A stretch of DNA of 64,000 bases, taken from JBASEY01 sp964404285. Its GTDB lineage: Bacteria; CSSED10-310. The stretch covers positions 460,614 to 524,613 of the forward strand of contig CAYOJK010000001.1 of the NCBI GenBank assembly GCA_964404285.1, in the 5' to 3' direction. The position numbers were made by a program, and so were the translations under genes. Positions 45,979-56,687 of this stretch are shown piece by piece (position 1 is the first letter of the stretch; each line of letters begins with the position of its first letter). The notes beneath the pieces were generated by a model. It made no database searches, was not told the DNA's origin, and worked only from the letters and a program-made list of their open reading frames with translations.

Positions 45979-48111
45979 TCAACATAACCGATCACGCGTC
46001 AGAAAAGTGATCAAATAAAACATCAGGCCGACTAGAGATAAAGCGTTTATGCCTACAACAAATGACAAGCTGCTAAACAAGCCTCCCAGGACTGTGCCCA
46101 TCATATTCGATCCAAACGCGGTATTGAGCTCACGACTTTTGCTGAAACTAATAGAAAAGATCAGGCCGGCAGTAAGAAGCGGCAGGCACAAAATGACTCC
46201 ACCCAACATCCCTCGCATGAAAGGGGAAAAACGCATGAATAAATGTAGCGGTGTCACATAAGAAACTAGTATCAATAAAAACAAAATGGGGAAAATGGGA
46301 TTGGTCTTACGGATATTGAAAATTGCAATGCAAGCGTTGGCGATCAGCGCCATGACTAAAATAATCGATATGATAATGCTGTTGACCACCCAGGTGTTGC
46401 CAAAAAGCAGCGATATCTTCGATATATTTTGAACTTCTATCAATAAAAAACCCGCGCCTAAAAAGAAAAAATGTGCGTTAAAAGATGGTTTTACCGGAAG
46501 AATGATTTTGAGAATCAAAAAGCTTAAAAACAGAAGAATACTCGTGATGATCAAATAGGAAACCGGTATGCGATGATTCCGTAAATATAAGTAAGGCCAG
46601 TCATCGGTCGATGGCGGAGTATCATCTGATTGACCAATAAATTCCTCCGCTTTCCGACGATCCGCTAAAACTGTTTTGAGCGCCGGGTCGGTGATTTCAC
46701 TAAACCGTTTTTGCATGGCTGTAGGACTACCGCTCAGATAGAACATCCCTTCCCTCCAAAATGTGTATGGAGGATGCCCAAAAGCGATACTCATATTTTT
46801 GAACAGCCGCTCAGCCGTAAAGGGCTGTTCCGTCCAAAACCGCATCGAAACGATTCCCTCCGGCTTCAACAACGCTTTGGCGTCTTCAAACGATTCTATC
46901 GTATAGACATAGTCATCCAAACGAATATTGGTATAACCTGATCCTACAGTATGAGCGTCCAGCAGCGAAAAACAGATCAAATCGTATGTGCGATCCGTGT
47001 TTTTCAAAAAAGTTCGAGCATCGTTCACAATCACATTGACTCGAGGATTGTCATCATAGGGTTTATTCGGATGATAGCGGCGGCCGATTTCGACAATTTG
47101 AGGGTCTATTTCTACCGCATCAATATGTTTGGCGCCTATTTGCAAAGCAGCAACGACATCATTACCACAGCCGGCGCCAAGAATCAGCACGTCGTCAATC
47201 GTTTCGGCAAAATGAAACGGGATGGAATACCGATTATATTTGCCGTGAAACTTTGGATAGATAGACAAGTTTTCTAAAAACTGTATGTGTGCCTGGTTAG
47301 CGGTCAAGTTATACCCATAATGAGCTTGGCGGTTTGTCTGGCCGACAGTCGGGAGAACCGTATTGTTTTCGTCGATATCCAGATAAATAGTGGTCAAGGT
47401 GAGCTTTTGGTAAGGTGACCACCAGATTTTCCCCTCTTCAGGGGGAGACGGCCAGACAAATATCAAGGCAATTGCCGAGATCAAAACGGGAAGAAACATG
47501 CCTCGTTTTTCCTGGTAAGCAAAAAACAATAGAAGCGCCAAACTGATAACAAACCAAACAAAAGGATTTGCCCCCAGATAACATATAATCGTGTATGTCC
47601 AGATACCCAAAAGGCTGCCGACAATGTTGACTGAATAAGCCCAGAGAGGCTTTCGATGATTTTCCAGGGCTTTTCCCAATACCACTCCTATGGCGACAAA
47701 CATAAAAACCAGTAGCACAAACAACAAACCCACTATCAAAAAATGACGGATAGCTTCTAGCGCTGGAATAGTTTTTTCAGTTGTCTGAACAATATGATAG
47801 TCGTGAAACAGACCCAAAATTTCGCTGCCGCTTTCAAATAAATGAAGATAACCGGTAAAAATGGCAAACGCGCCTAGCAGAAGAATCGTTAATGAAATGG
47901 GAGTATTCAGTTTGGGATATGAAACACCAATGCCGAAACCAAAAAAACAGGCAATGAGCACAAAATTTTGAAAATAAGAAAATATCCGTATTTCCGTCGA
48001 TAACCAGCGAATACACATCAATTCAATAAATAAAAGCGTAAAACTTACAATAAACAGGCGAATGTCGCTGCTCCAACCTGATTTTCCAAATCCCCTGTCT
48101 ATTTTTTCCAT
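45979..48111 (-). CDS. Membrane-embedded spermidine-synthase-like protein
   Basis: 710 residues. The N-terminal half has about eight helices, a soluble Rossmann-like methyltransferase domain lies at about 300-480 (motif I ILGAGCGND, then VEIDPQIVEIGRR and NDARTFL, as in spermidine synthases), and further helices follow to the end. Such SpeE-like domains fused to membrane helices are common in bacteria but their substrate is unknown; they may not make polyamines. Convergent with the Omp85 gene 94 bases away. Confidence 0.8.
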   Translation of the reverse strand: MEKIDRGFGKSGWSSDIRLFIVSFTLLFIELMCIRWLSTEIRIFSYFQNFVLIACFFGFGIGVSYPKLNTPISLTILLLGAFAIFTGYLHLFESGSEILGLFHDYHIVQTTEKTIPALEAIRHFLIVGLLFVLLVFMFVAIGVVLGKALENHRKPLWAYSVNIVGSLLGIWTYTIICYLGANPFVWFVISLALLLFFAYQEKRGMFLPVLISAIALIFVWPSPPEEGKIWWSPYQKLTLTTIYLDIDENNTVLPTVGQTNRQAHYGYNLTANQAHIQFLENLSIYPKFHGKYNRYSIPFHFAETIDDVLILGAGCGNDVVAALQIGAKHIDAVEIDPQIVEIGRRYHPNKPYDDNPRVNVIVNDARTFLKNTDRTYDLICFSLLDAHTVGSGYTNIRLDDYVYTIESFEDAKALLKPEGIVSMRFWTEQPFTAERLFKNMSIAFGHPPYTFWREGMFYLSGSPTAMQKRFSEITDPALKTVLADRRKAEEFIGQSDDTPPSTDDWPYLYLRNHRIPVSYLIITSILLFLSFLILKIILPVKPSFNAHFFFLGAGFLLIEVQNISKISLLFGNTWVVNSIIISIILVMALIANACIAIFNIRKTNPIFPILFLLILVSYVTPLHLFMRFSPFMRGMLGGVILCLPLLTAGLIFSISFSKSRELNTAFGSNMMGTVLGGLFSSLSFVVGINALSLVGLMFYLITFLTRDRLC

Positions 48112-48442
48112 TTCTCCACCTCTGCCAGTCCAGGCTTTCTATCCGGTCAACATTATCAGTTTTTCAGCCGAAAGACCAAGCTGTTCAATATAAAATTTTT
48201 AGGAAAACTCAAAGCCATTATTGGCTCCAAGTTACTAGAATAGATTCATCTCTCACAAAATGCGTATGTGAAAAGACTTCTACACCAACAATCAAGATAA
48301 TGATGGGATCAGTAGGACCATTCATGAAATGCCATTACTATTGACTGGTTAAAAATATACCTTCCAATATATAATAGAGACATAACAGGGGGATATTCGG
48401 TCAATAAAGGTCGATCCCCAAAAAAGTAACAGGAGGTTTTTT
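48112..48442. other. 331-base intergenic region with a possible promoter and 5' hairpin
   Basis: No gene seen. A TATAAT box lies at 48370-48375; the nearest TTGACT (48341) is 23 bases upstream, too far for an ordinary promoter. A short inverted repeat GGGGAT/ATCCCC (48389-48419, 19-base loop) would lie in the leader of the next gene, just before its AGGAGG ribosome site. The remainder shows no clear structure. Confidence 0.4.
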
Positions 48443-49186
48443 ATGGAAAACAACAAAGTAAAGAAGGGACTGGGGCCTTTGGCATGGGTAGGTATTGGGT
48501 GTGGAATTGTTGTTCTAATAATTATCATCGTAATTGTTTCAGGAGGCTTGTTTATTGCCGGTAAAATTAAAGACACAGCCGCTGATTTCGAAAAAAACCC
48601 TGAACTGGCAGCAGCACGTTTGATTGTAAGGTTGAATCCGGATCTAGAAGAAGTCGCATACGACGAAAAGAAGGGAACCATTACCATCCGAAACAAAGGT
48701 TCAAACGAAACGATCACCGCCTCGTTTGCGGATATCAAAGACGGAAAATTCTCGCTTCACGGCGAAGACGGCGAATCCATCGTTTTTGAATCCAGAGAAA
48801 GCGATGACGGGCATTCCATGAAGATAACGACAGAGGAAAAATCCTATGAAATAGCGGCGGGTGACTCAACAGGCAAAACACCTGACTGGATTCCTATACC
48901 GGATAACCCTGCAGTGGAAGGCCATTATAGTGTGAAAAGCGACAATAATGAGAGTGGTTCTTTTTCTTTCAACAGTGAACGTGGCTTGAAAGAGATCGTC
49001 GAATTTTACAAGCAAGCTTTTGAAACGAGCGGATATCAGACCACAGTATATTCGGCTTCTGACGCCGAAAATGAAGGGGCCAGCATTGTTGGCGCCAATG
49101 AAGATCAAAACTTGAATATAACTGTGGCAATCGAGGAACAAGATGGTCATCGCTCTGTAAGTATAGCCTATTCGCGTGATTTATAG
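48443..49186 (+). CDS. Single-pass membrane-anchored protein of unknown function
   Basis: 247 residues; AACAGGAGG stands 6 bases before the ATG. One transmembrane helix (about 15-40, rich in Ile/Val) follows a short basic N-terminus. The outer part has two halves: an acidic, charged beta domain (60-145), and a segment 'DWIPIPDNPAVEGHYSVKSDN' then 'GSFSFNSERGLKEIVEFYKQ' of the kind that occurs as a repeated small module in many exported bacterial proteins. No enzyme motif. Stand-alone. Confidence 0.75.
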   Translation: MENNKVKKGLGPLAWVGIGCGIVVLIIIIVIVSGGLFIAGKIKDTAADFEKNPELAAARLIVRLNPDLEEVAYDEKKGTITIRNKGSNETITASFADIKDGKFSLHGEDGESIVFESRESDDGHSMKITTEEKSYEIAAGDSTGKTPDWIPIPDNPAVEGHYSVKSDNNESGSFSFNSERGLKEIVEFYKQAFETSGYQTTVYSASDAENEGASIVGANEDQNLNITVAIEEQDGHRSVSIAYSRDL

Positions 49187-49305
49187 CCTACAAGCTTTTC
49201 CAAATAAAAGATGTTTTTCCGGTGTCTCTTGACATCCACGGTTATTTGTGCTTTTTAGCGTTTGAAAACAAACGGAATTGCAAGCCATTATCAGGATGCT
49301 GAACG

Positions 49306-51735
49306 ATGAAAATATTTAATACCATTTTAACGAAACATGACTGTGCGCAATTTAACGATGCTCATGATGCGCTTCGGTTATTAAAATCATTGGGATATGA
49401 GCTTCAGCCTGAACACGACGAATTGTTATCTTCAAACCATGTTCGTGTATGGAGCACCACAGGAAAATCATGGCTTCGGTGCTTATTTCTTGAAATGCCG
49501 ATTGTTACAGAAAAATCTCTCTATCCGATTTTTTCAGCGTGCAGCGCTCAAAACCCGCTGAATCTGATCTGGATTACATCTGATTATCGGTATGTATTTC
49601 TCGCCGCTTTGAAACGAACTCAACCACTGTCTGATAATTTCAAATCGGATAACACCACAATATATCCCTCGATACTGATTCGACGCCTGGACATGCAAAA
49701 CCTCACCGATTGTGACCATGTTTTTCTCGAAGAACTCACCCGAACACTTGACTCGGATCAGGCTCAATTCGTGAAAATCCTTTACGCTTTCAACCGAATT
49801 AAGTTCGTGAGTAACGCCGAAATCCTGGATGACCAGCATGATGCTTCAAAAATACAAGATGACTCTTCGGCTGATAATTTCTATCATCTGCGCCGTATAC
49901 TTCAGACATATAAAGATCGCGCTTATTCAGGATCCTGGAATGAAAAATGCAAACATCTGATTCTTCCCACACTCAAATATTTAGGCTATTCCTCGCTTCC
50001 TTTTGACCCGCTGAACCAATCTGTCGGCGCTTCACCTGCTTTTCTGTTAGTCGACACAAGCTCTGAAACACCCCAGCTAAAACCAACCGCATATTGTATT
50101 TGCACTGATCCTGTGTTGGATGATGAGTATTTCATCTGGAATGGTGAGGATGTCCCGGACATCGTCTCATCACAATTCTATAATGAGCATTCATTCGATT
50201 TGACTGATTGCCAAAAACTCATTGTTACAGACGGTAGAATATGGGCAGTTCGCGAATTAAACAAACCCAATAGCGCCAGCCGGTATTTTGACCTGTATCG
50301 TCTGTTGAAACTCGATTACACTAAAAGTTCACCATCTCTGAACGATTTCCAAGATTTTCAGATTGGGTTCGCTCCAAAAACCACAGCTTCGACAATCGTC
50401 GATATGCCTGCATCTGCCGGCATGTCATCAACGGACACAACAACCTTGATAAACTCCGCCATCGATTTGTTAAGGCCATTGGTTCAACACGAAGCGGATT
50501 GCTTGACAAAAGCTCAATTTCTTTTATTTGGTATCTTTCACTTATTGTATTGCGAATTAACGGGAAGGATTAGCCCAACAGATGATCTTCGTTGGAATAT
50601 CCCGGATTTTCACCGGATCGCTTTCTCCCACATAAGTCAAAAACCTGAAAAAACTGCCGAATGGATAAAAAACCATCTGATCGCATGCCTGAACATGGAT
50701 TTATCTAGAAATATCTATGCAGGCGTTTTTTCCGAACAAACACCGCCATTACAGAACACTATCCGCTTATTAGACCCTAAAAGCCTGCTTGATTGTGTCA
50801 CTCAAGCAGGAAATCTATGGATGAATTTTTGGGGCGATTTTCAATTTGTCCATCGTGACTCTTCAAAACTCTTTATTGAATTTCTTGAATTCATTTTCAC
50901 GTCTGGTTCAGACACAAAAATGTCGGATTCCGACGCGACAAATTTGAAAAACAAAATTTCGACGCGACTGGATCATGTCCTGAAAACACCGATGTCTTTG
51001 CCGGACCAAAATGATCCGGACGATTCACGTCGAAATAGGAAAGAAATTGAGCAGGCCTTGTTGTTTCATGCCATCGATCCAAGTCCTCACCTTGGCTATC
51101 GTCTGGTTCAGGCCTTGAATCTATTTATCACAATTTTCAAAAAATCCTTGGAAAACAATCATAGAAAAGCGCTTGCCGATATTCTTCAGACCATCCGTTT
51201 GAGACTGATCCAGGACTCACATGAACACGGGCTTTTTTTGGATCACCGAACGTTGACCGATGCTAGGCTTTTACGGCTTAAATGTATTCAACATTGCCTA
51301 TATGGATTGCTCGATTCGGATTTTTCTCAGATGGCGCCCGCTAATCTTTTTTTAACCACCGGCCTGTTTGGAATACGTTTTCCCTGGATAGCTCATCATT
51401 TTAACCAAGACATCGATTACACCTTTGATAGGCTCGAAGGCAGTCAGAGCGATTCACCCCTGTTACCTATCACAGGCTCATTGGCAGGGCTTGTTGCAGC
51501 CGCACGCTGGTTCACTTCTTGCGAACAGGATTTTCAGGTTTGCGGTCCCGACTTCGAATTCACACGCCGCCTGCATAATGAATTGAAAAAGAAGATCGAT
51601 GAAATTTTCCGTCAGTGTGGAGCCGATCAAAAAACGCCCGTAGAACTGGTTTTTCCGTGGCTTTTTTATTCCAAGCTGTCAGATGAGACAGGGAATAAAA
51701 ACCCGGGAACCGGATTTGACGCCGTTCTTATGTAG
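49306..51735 (+). CDS. Degenerate Eco57I/type IIG-like methyltransferase, truncated before NPPY
   Basis: An 809-residue frame. Its order of segments resembles the N-terminal half of Eco57I-type restriction-modification enzymes: a nuclease-like N-terminus, an 'IVTDGRIWAVRELN' and 'RYFDLYRLLKLD' segment, the helical 'LLFGIFHLLYCELTGRISP' part, then a methyltransferase core. The core is broken. The SAM motif I, DPACGSGxFL in active enzymes, reads DPSPHLGYRL (D591-597). The segment normally CLYGVDLNP reads CLYGLLDSD (C664-). The frame then reaches GFDAVLM and stops (TAG) just where GNPP(Y/W) should follow; reading past it gives PPKG. So the protein cannot methylate DNA. No defence partner genes are near. 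It may be a decayed gene or a protein kept for another use. Confidence 0.7.
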   Translation: MKIFNTILTKHDCAQFNDAHDALRLLKSLGYELQPEHDELLSSNHVRVWSTTGKSWLRCLFLEMPIVTEKSLYPIFSACSAQNPLNLIWITSDYRYVFLAALKRTQPLSDNFKSDNTTIYPSILIRRLDMQNLTDCDHVFLEELTRTLDSDQAQFVKILYAFNRIKFVSNAEILDDQHDASKIQDDSSADNFYHLRRILQTYKDRAYSGSWNEKCKHLILPTLKYLGYSSLPFDPLNQSVGASPAFLLVDTSSETPQLKPTAYCICTDPVLDDEYFIWNGEDVPDIVSSQFYNEHSFDLTDCQKLIVTDGRIWAVRELNKPNSASRYFDLYRLLKLDYTKSSPSLNDFQDFQIGFAPKTTASTIVDMPASAGMSSTDTTTLINSAIDLLRPLVQHEADCLTKAQFLLFGIFHLLYCELTGRISPTDDLRWNIPDFHRIAFSHISQKPEKTAEWIKNHLIACLNMDLSRNIYAGVFSEQTPPLQNTIRLLDPKSLLDCVTQAGNLWMNFWGDFQFVHRDSSKLFIEFLEFIFTSGSDTKMSDSDATNLKNKISTRLDHVLKTPMSLPDQNDPDDSRRNRKEIEQALLFHAIDPSPHLGYRLVQALNLFITIFKKSLENNHRKALADILQTIRLRLIQDSHEHGLFLDHRTLTDARLLRLKCIQHCLYGLLDSDFSQMAPANLFLTTGLFGIRFPWIAHHFNQDIDYTFDRLEGSQSDSPLLPITGSLAGLVAAARWFTSCEQDFQVCGPDFEFTRRLHNELKKKIDEIFRQCGADQKTPVELVFPWLFYSKLSDETGNKNPGTGFDAVLM

Positions 51736-51994
51736 CCCCCAAAAGGGACAAGCCGGATGTTTATGCGCAAAAGCATGGAGTTACTCCACTGCTGACTCCA
51801 GCCTGCCGTAAACGGAAGATAGGGTGTCAGCTTCGATCAACTGCCTTTTTCTCTTGATTAGTGATATCCATGCGTAATATGAGTTTGATACGGACCCGAT
51901 AAGGATCCCAAAGATGAAGCGCTTAAACAGAAACCGGCGTATTAGCTTTGAAACATTCGTTTAAACCTCTTTCTTTTCTACAGGAGATAACACT

Positions 51995-54900
51995 ATGAAA
52001 CGACTAAGCTGGATAATCATCGCCATTATTTTCTACATTCCGACCACGCCTATTCTTGCTCAGAGTCACTCTTTAAGAGGTGTTTCGGGGCTGGCCGTCT
52101 CACCTGACGGTCAAACACTTTCGTTCAGTTGTCAGGGCGATATCTGGACAGCGCCGGCAGATGGAGGCCTGGCGCAGCGATTGACCATCCACCCAGCGGA
52201 TGATCGCACACCTGTCTTTAGCCCTGATGGAAATTATTTGGCATTCAGTTCGAACAGATATGGAAATATGGATGTTTTCATTATGGAAACGTTTGGGGGA
52301 GAACCTCGACGTCTGACATACCATTCCGCGAATGATATGGTGACTCAGTTTGCTCCTTCAGGTGATTTCATTCTTTTCAATTCCTACAGAGATTTTCAAG
52401 AATATGTGATCTGGAAAATTTCTGTTGACGGAAATGAGCCGGAAATACTCTGCCCTACCGAGTCGGTTCATGGAAAATTATCGCCTGATGAGACTCGGTT
52501 TGTATTTCAAAGAGGGGGTTCAGAACGATATAGAAAGGGCTATCGAGGGCCTGGCGCAGCAAGTATTTGGCTGATGAATATCAATACTCGTGAAACCAGC
52601 CGAATTCTATCTGCTCCTTGGAATATTTTTTGTCCCGAATGGTTTCCGGACGGCGACGCCATTGCCTGTATATCTGAAGAAAATGACAAACAGACTATCA
52701 TCAAGTATTTTCTTGAAACGAAAGAAATGAAATCAATCGCCGCTTTCTCGGAAGGTATTTTATCCGATATGGTGATTTCTCCGGATGCAAAGCGGATTTA
52801 TTTCTGTTTGGACTCCGAAGTACACTATGTGGATGAAGATGGAACCGTACGCTCGGTTCCCATTCAGGCGCCTGCTGATCGGACGACATCTGTCGAGGAG
52901 TATCTTGATTTTTCAACCTGTAATAATTTTGTCGTTTCACCGGATAATAAACAGATCGTTGTGGAATACCGGGGAGATCTATTCGCTATTGCTCCCGAAG
53001 GTGGTAAAACTCAGATTTTGACACAAACACCTTGGCGTGAAAGCAACCCTTGCTGGCATCCCAAAGACAACGCTTTATATTATCTGAGCGATCGGAACCG
53101 AAAAAGCCAAGTTTATCGTCTTGTTCCTGATGATGGAAACATAGAATTATTTCATAAAGCACGGTTTTTCAAAGAGACTTTGGTATTTGAAGAAGATGTG
53201 CCGATACGATTCCTTGATATTTCGCCTGACGGCAAATCTCTTGTTTATTCCTGTGCCGACGGCAAGCTTGTATACCGTGAAATCAATGGAACCCAATCGA
53301 ATGTTTTATTGACGGATAAGGATGTTTACAGCTTGGATTTTTCGGCTGACAGCCGTTGGATTACCTATGTTCGAGAATTCGGAGGGCTTCATTACGAAAC
53401 ATATTTGTTGAACCTCGAGACTCAACAAGAACACCAAGTTTCTCTTTTATACGGGCACGATAGTGATACTCGTTTTAGCAAAGACGGTAAACAGTTGTTG
53501 GTTGTTTCAAGTGATTTTAACAGCAGCCATATTTATGCTGTTTGGTTGAGTAAGCAGGATCATGAAAAATATGTCGACGATGATGACGATGAGAATCCTG
53601 TCGATATGTGGGACGATGACGATGACGAAGAGGATGAATCGATCAAGAAGACTCGAAACAAATCCAAAACAAACACCAGCAAAACCTCTAAAAAAACTGA
53701 CACGCTATCAACAGTCGCAACGACGATCGTTGATTTAGAGGCAATACATGAGCGTTTCAGGCGTTTGGTCAATTGGATGTCCGACACGGAATCTCCGTTG
53801 CTATCGACAGATGGTAAAACCCTGTTTTTCGTGTCGAATGCGTTGGGTAAAAACCGCTTGTTTACCCTGACTATTAAAGGAAACTATGCTGAAAACCCAA
53901 AAGTTTTAGCTGAAATAAATCCCAAAAAATATACGCAATCGAAAGATGGCGCTTCGCTTTTTTATATGGCTGATTCTACGCTAGGTAAAATTGATATCGC
54001 GACAGGAATCATTACCCCAATACCAATTAAAGGCCGGATGCGCCTAGACCGGGTTGGAGAATTCTTGCAGATGTATAACGAAGCCTGGTCAGCGATTAAA
54101 TATGGTTTTTATGATCCCGAATTCCATGGTGTGGACTGGGACGCTGCTTATCAGAAATATCTTCCATCGATTGAACAGGCTCGAACAGCCTGGGAATTCA
54201 ATGATGTGGCACTGCGTCTAATTGGAGAATTGAATGCATCGCACTTAGGTATTTGGGGCGGCTATGATCCTGGATTACCCTCTATTGAGACGGGCCGGCT
54301 AGGTTTGAGATTGGGCGCTTATACGGATGGATTGGGCTACATCGTCAAGGAAACGCTTCCTGATACGCCGGCAAATAGAGAAGAATCGAAAATTCTCCCC
54401 GGGGAATATCTTTATGCAATCAACAGGGCGGTTCTGAGCCCATCTGAACCCATGGCAAAATATTTGAACGACACGATCGGGAAGTTGATCGAGTTGGAAA
54501 TTGTGTCTTCAGATGCCAAACCGAAGCGCCGCAGACTTTCGTTAAAACCTTTGAATTATTGGGAGTATGAATCTGCCGGCTACAAACACTGGATTGTAAA
54601 AAATCAACAATTGGTTGACTCATTGTCTGCCGGACATATTGGTTATGTGCATATTCGCGAAATGGGTCGAAGGAGTTTGGAAAAATTTAGAAACGATGTT
54701 TTTGGATTGCATTGGAAAAAAGATGCTTTGATCATCGATGTCAGAGGAAATCCGGGTGGATATATTCATAATGAACTGCTGAAACATTTGACAGGGGAAC
54801 GTTTTGGAGTCTCGATTCCCCGATTGGGTGAGCCGGAAGAGCATCCTAATTACGTGTGGCGTAAGCCCAGCGTGGTCGTTATTGATGAAAAGAGCTTCTC

Positions 54901-55207
54901 CGATGCTGAAGTCTTTCCGAGTGGGTATCAGACACTTGACATTGGTAAAGTTATTGGAATGCCGACATTTGGCGGTGTTATCGGCACCGGTGGCATGCAC
55001 TTGTTGAATGGCGCCTGGTTCCGGCTGCCTTGTGTCGGGTGGTACACGTCGGATGGTCGAAATATGGAGAACACTGGAGCGCAGCCGGATATTCTTGTGG
55101 AGCGATCCCCCTTTGAGCATCTGGAAGGTCGTGACAGCCAGCTTGAAAGAGCGGTGGAAGAATTAATGGCGGAACTCTCAAAATCTGAAAATTCCGCCAT
55201 AGATTAA
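51995..55207 (+). CDS. Exported tricorn-type protease (S41, beta-propeller and PDZ)
   Basis: 1070 residues with AGGAG before the ATG. A signal peptide (1-22, cut after LAQ) directs it out of the cytoplasm. WD/TolB-like propeller repeats (SPDGxxL phrases) fill about 25-525 and a second short propeller segment follows an acidic linker (about 528-548, Asp-rich) with a Lys/Thr/Ser-rich stretch. Then come the helical domain, a PDZ domain (about 775-835) and an S41 protease domain with likely H750 (NASHLG), S969 and D970 (FSDAE). Tricorn proteins cut oligopeptides from larger proteases; here it would act in the periplasm or outside. Length is normal for the family. Confidence 0.9.
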   Translation: MKRLSWIIIAIIFYIPTTPILAQSHSLRGVSGLAVSPDGQTLSFSCQGDIWTAPADGGLAQRLTIHPADDRTPVFSPDGNYLAFSSNRYGNMDVFIMETFGGEPRRLTYHSANDMVTQFAPSGDFILFNSYRDFQEYVIWKISVDGNEPEILCPTESVHGKLSPDETRFVFQRGGSERYRKGYRGPGAASIWLMNINTRETSRILSAPWNIFCPEWFPDGDAIACISEENDKQTIIKYFLETKEMKSIAAFSEGILSDMVISPDAKRIYFCLDSEVHYVDEDGTVRSVPIQAPADRTTSVEEYLDFSTCNNFVVSPDNKQIVVEYRGDLFAIAPEGGKTQILTQTPWRESNPCWHPKDNALYYLSDRNRKSQVYRLVPDDGNIELFHKARFFKETLVFEEDVPIRFLDISPDGKSLVYSCADGKLVYREINGTQSNVLLTDKDVYSLDFSADSRWITYVREFGGLHYETYLLNLETQQEHQVSLLYGHDSDTRFSKDGKQLLVVSSDFNSSHIYAVWLSKQDHEKYVDDDDDENPVDMWDDDDDEEDESIKKTRNKSKTNTSKTSKKTDTLSTVATTIVDLEAIHERFRRLVNWMSDTESPLLSTDGKTLFFVSNALGKNRLFTLTIKGNYAENPKVLAEINPKKYTQSKDGASLFYMADSTLGKIDIATGIITPIPIKGRMRLDRVGEFLQMYNEAWSAIKYGFYDPEFHGVDWDAAYQKYLPSIEQARTAWEFNDVALRLIGELNASHLGIWGGYDPGLPSIETGRLGLRLGAYTDGLGYIVKETLPDTPANREESKILPGEYLYAINRAVLSPSEPMAKYLNDTIGKLIELEIVSSDAKPKRRRLSLKPLNYWEYESAGYKHWIVKNQQLVDSLSAGHIGYVHIREMGRRSLEKFRNDVFGLHWKKDALIIDVRGNPGGYIHNELLKHLTGERFGVSIPRLGEPEEHPNYVWRKPSVVVIDEKSFSDAEVFPSGYQTLDIGKVIGMPTFGGVIGTGGMHLLNGAWFRLPCVGWYTSDGRNMENTGAQPDILVERSPFEHLEGRDSQLERAVEELMAELSKSENSAID

Positions 55208-55234
55208 CAGTTACAATAACGAAGAATCGTACGT

Positions 55235-56596
55235 TTATCGTTCTCCATCCACGAACATGATCGGAGTCATTCCGCCGCCTTTATGCACATTGATCACCGG
55301 ACTGTCGGATGAGCGTACGACTCCACCCGTGTAAATGCCCCCATAGCAATAGAAGTTGACATTGATTTTCTTCTTCGCGAAAACCAATTTCTCACCTTCG
55401 AATACCGGAAGCGCTTCTTCAGGAATCGGAACCGCATCTTGAACAATAAACTTGCCTTTCGGAGCACATGCTTTATCGCACCATTCCAACCACTCGCTTT
55501 CCGATGTGGCAAAGCCGACAATGACATCTTTTCCACCGTACTGATCGATTGGTTTCAAAACCAGCAGGTCTTTATTTTTGGCGACGAAATCAGGCAGATC
55601 TATCATTTTCCCATCACGATCAGTTTTCGTTTTTTCAAAAACCCGTGTCCAGGGCAGATATTTTTTGATGACGGTTTGTTCTTCCTCGGTGAACAATTTT
55701 AAAATTTCAGGTCGTTGCAGCACGGCAAAAAGGGATTTATTGGCGGCCAATGTCGAACTCAGCGGGTTTACCAAGCAGGCTTTTCGATCACGCAACGCAC
55801 GTATTATCGGTTTGATTCCGTCCATGTGATGAATCCAGTCACCAATCCATCCTCGGCGGTAAATAATATCCGGTTCCATTCCATTCGGAGTTGTCAAACG
55901 GCCGTTTTGATAGGTCCATTCAGTTGTTCCGACAAATTCGGCATTAAAATTCATGTGCTTCAACCAGGCAATGATCGCGTGAAATTCCGGCGTAGTCCCA
56001 CCGTCGGCGCCAGCACTGATGCAAATATTCGGAAAATCCTTTTTGCCGCCCCATTCCCGGTAACAGGTCAACAACATCCGCAAAATCTGCCACATGATCA
56101 GATCTCGTCCTATCATGTATTTTTTACTCAATTCAATAAAGGGTTTAGACTGCTGAATCAGATGTCCCTGCACATCGCTGTACATCGGCCCGCCAGGGCT
56201 GTCTGCATTGAATTCAATGTAATACAGTCTGTCTTCAGTCATAAACGCATCGTTGCGCGTGATCTGAACCCGATTATGATATCCGACCGGTATGTCCGCC
56301 AGCTCGGTCTCTTCCGGCGATAGATAAAACATCGCCTTGTTGGAATCGTCCTGGTAGTACAACTCAGAAATTTTATTCATCACCCGCATCAATACTTCCG
56401 TAGTCCAACGGATTTCCGGCATACGGGCGCCATCGATAAAATACGGTTTGACATATAACGGCATCGGCCCGCTTCCGAATGTGCACCCATTCGCCGTCAT
56501 CCCTTCAGATAATGTCTGGTACACTTTGTAAGGGTTGGGATGATTTTCCAAAATTTTCTGAAAATCTGCATTTACTCGTTCAATTAATCGTGACAT
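55235..56596 (-). CDS. ATP-grasp-like protein of unknown substrate
   Basis: 453 residues, cytoplasmic, with no signal or helices. The C-terminal half contains segments of an ATP-grasp fold: KDLLVLKPIDQYGGKDVIVG for ATP binding, 'FIVQDAVPIP', and the end 'NVHKGGGMTPIMFV'; EFNADSPGG near residue 130 is also typical. ATP-grasp enzymes join a carboxylate to an amine through an acyl-phosphate, as in glutathionylspermidine synthase. The substrate cannot be read. AAGGAG precedes the ATG. It lies 91 bases after the HMA-like protein gene and may end that operon. Confidence 0.7.
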   Translation of the reverse strand: MSRLIERVNADFQKILENHPNPYKVYQTLSEGMTANGCTFGSGPMPLYVKPYFIDGARMPEIRWTTEVLMRVMNKISELYYQDDSNKAMFYLSPEETELADIPVGYHNRVQITRNDAFMTEDRLYYIEFNADSPGGPMYSDVQGHLIQQSKPFIELSKKYMIGRDLIMWQILRMLLTCYREWGGKKDFPNICISAGADGGTTPEFHAIIAWLKHMNFNAEFVGTTEWTYQNGRLTTPNGMEPDIIYRRGWIGDWIHHMDGIKPIIRALRDRKACLVNPLSSTLAANKSLFAVLQRPEILKLFTEEEQTVIKKYLPWTRVFEKTKTDRDGKMIDLPDFVAKNKDLLVLKPIDQYGGKDVIVGFATSESEWLEWCDKACAPKGKFIVQDAVPIPEEALPVFEGEKLVFAKKKINVNFYCYGGIYTGGVVRSSDSPVINVHKGGGMTPIMFVDGER

Positions 56597-56687
56597 AAAT
56601 AACTCCTTCCCACTAATATAAGGCTCAAATGTTAAATTAGAATTTCAGGGCCATTAAATCGGCTAAATCAATATATTCTCAACGTTC

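Noticed and set aside
55715..56323. 202-residue plus-strand frame
   Set aside because: Lies wholly inside the ATP-grasp-like gene on the other strand; no family resemblance and no ribosome site.
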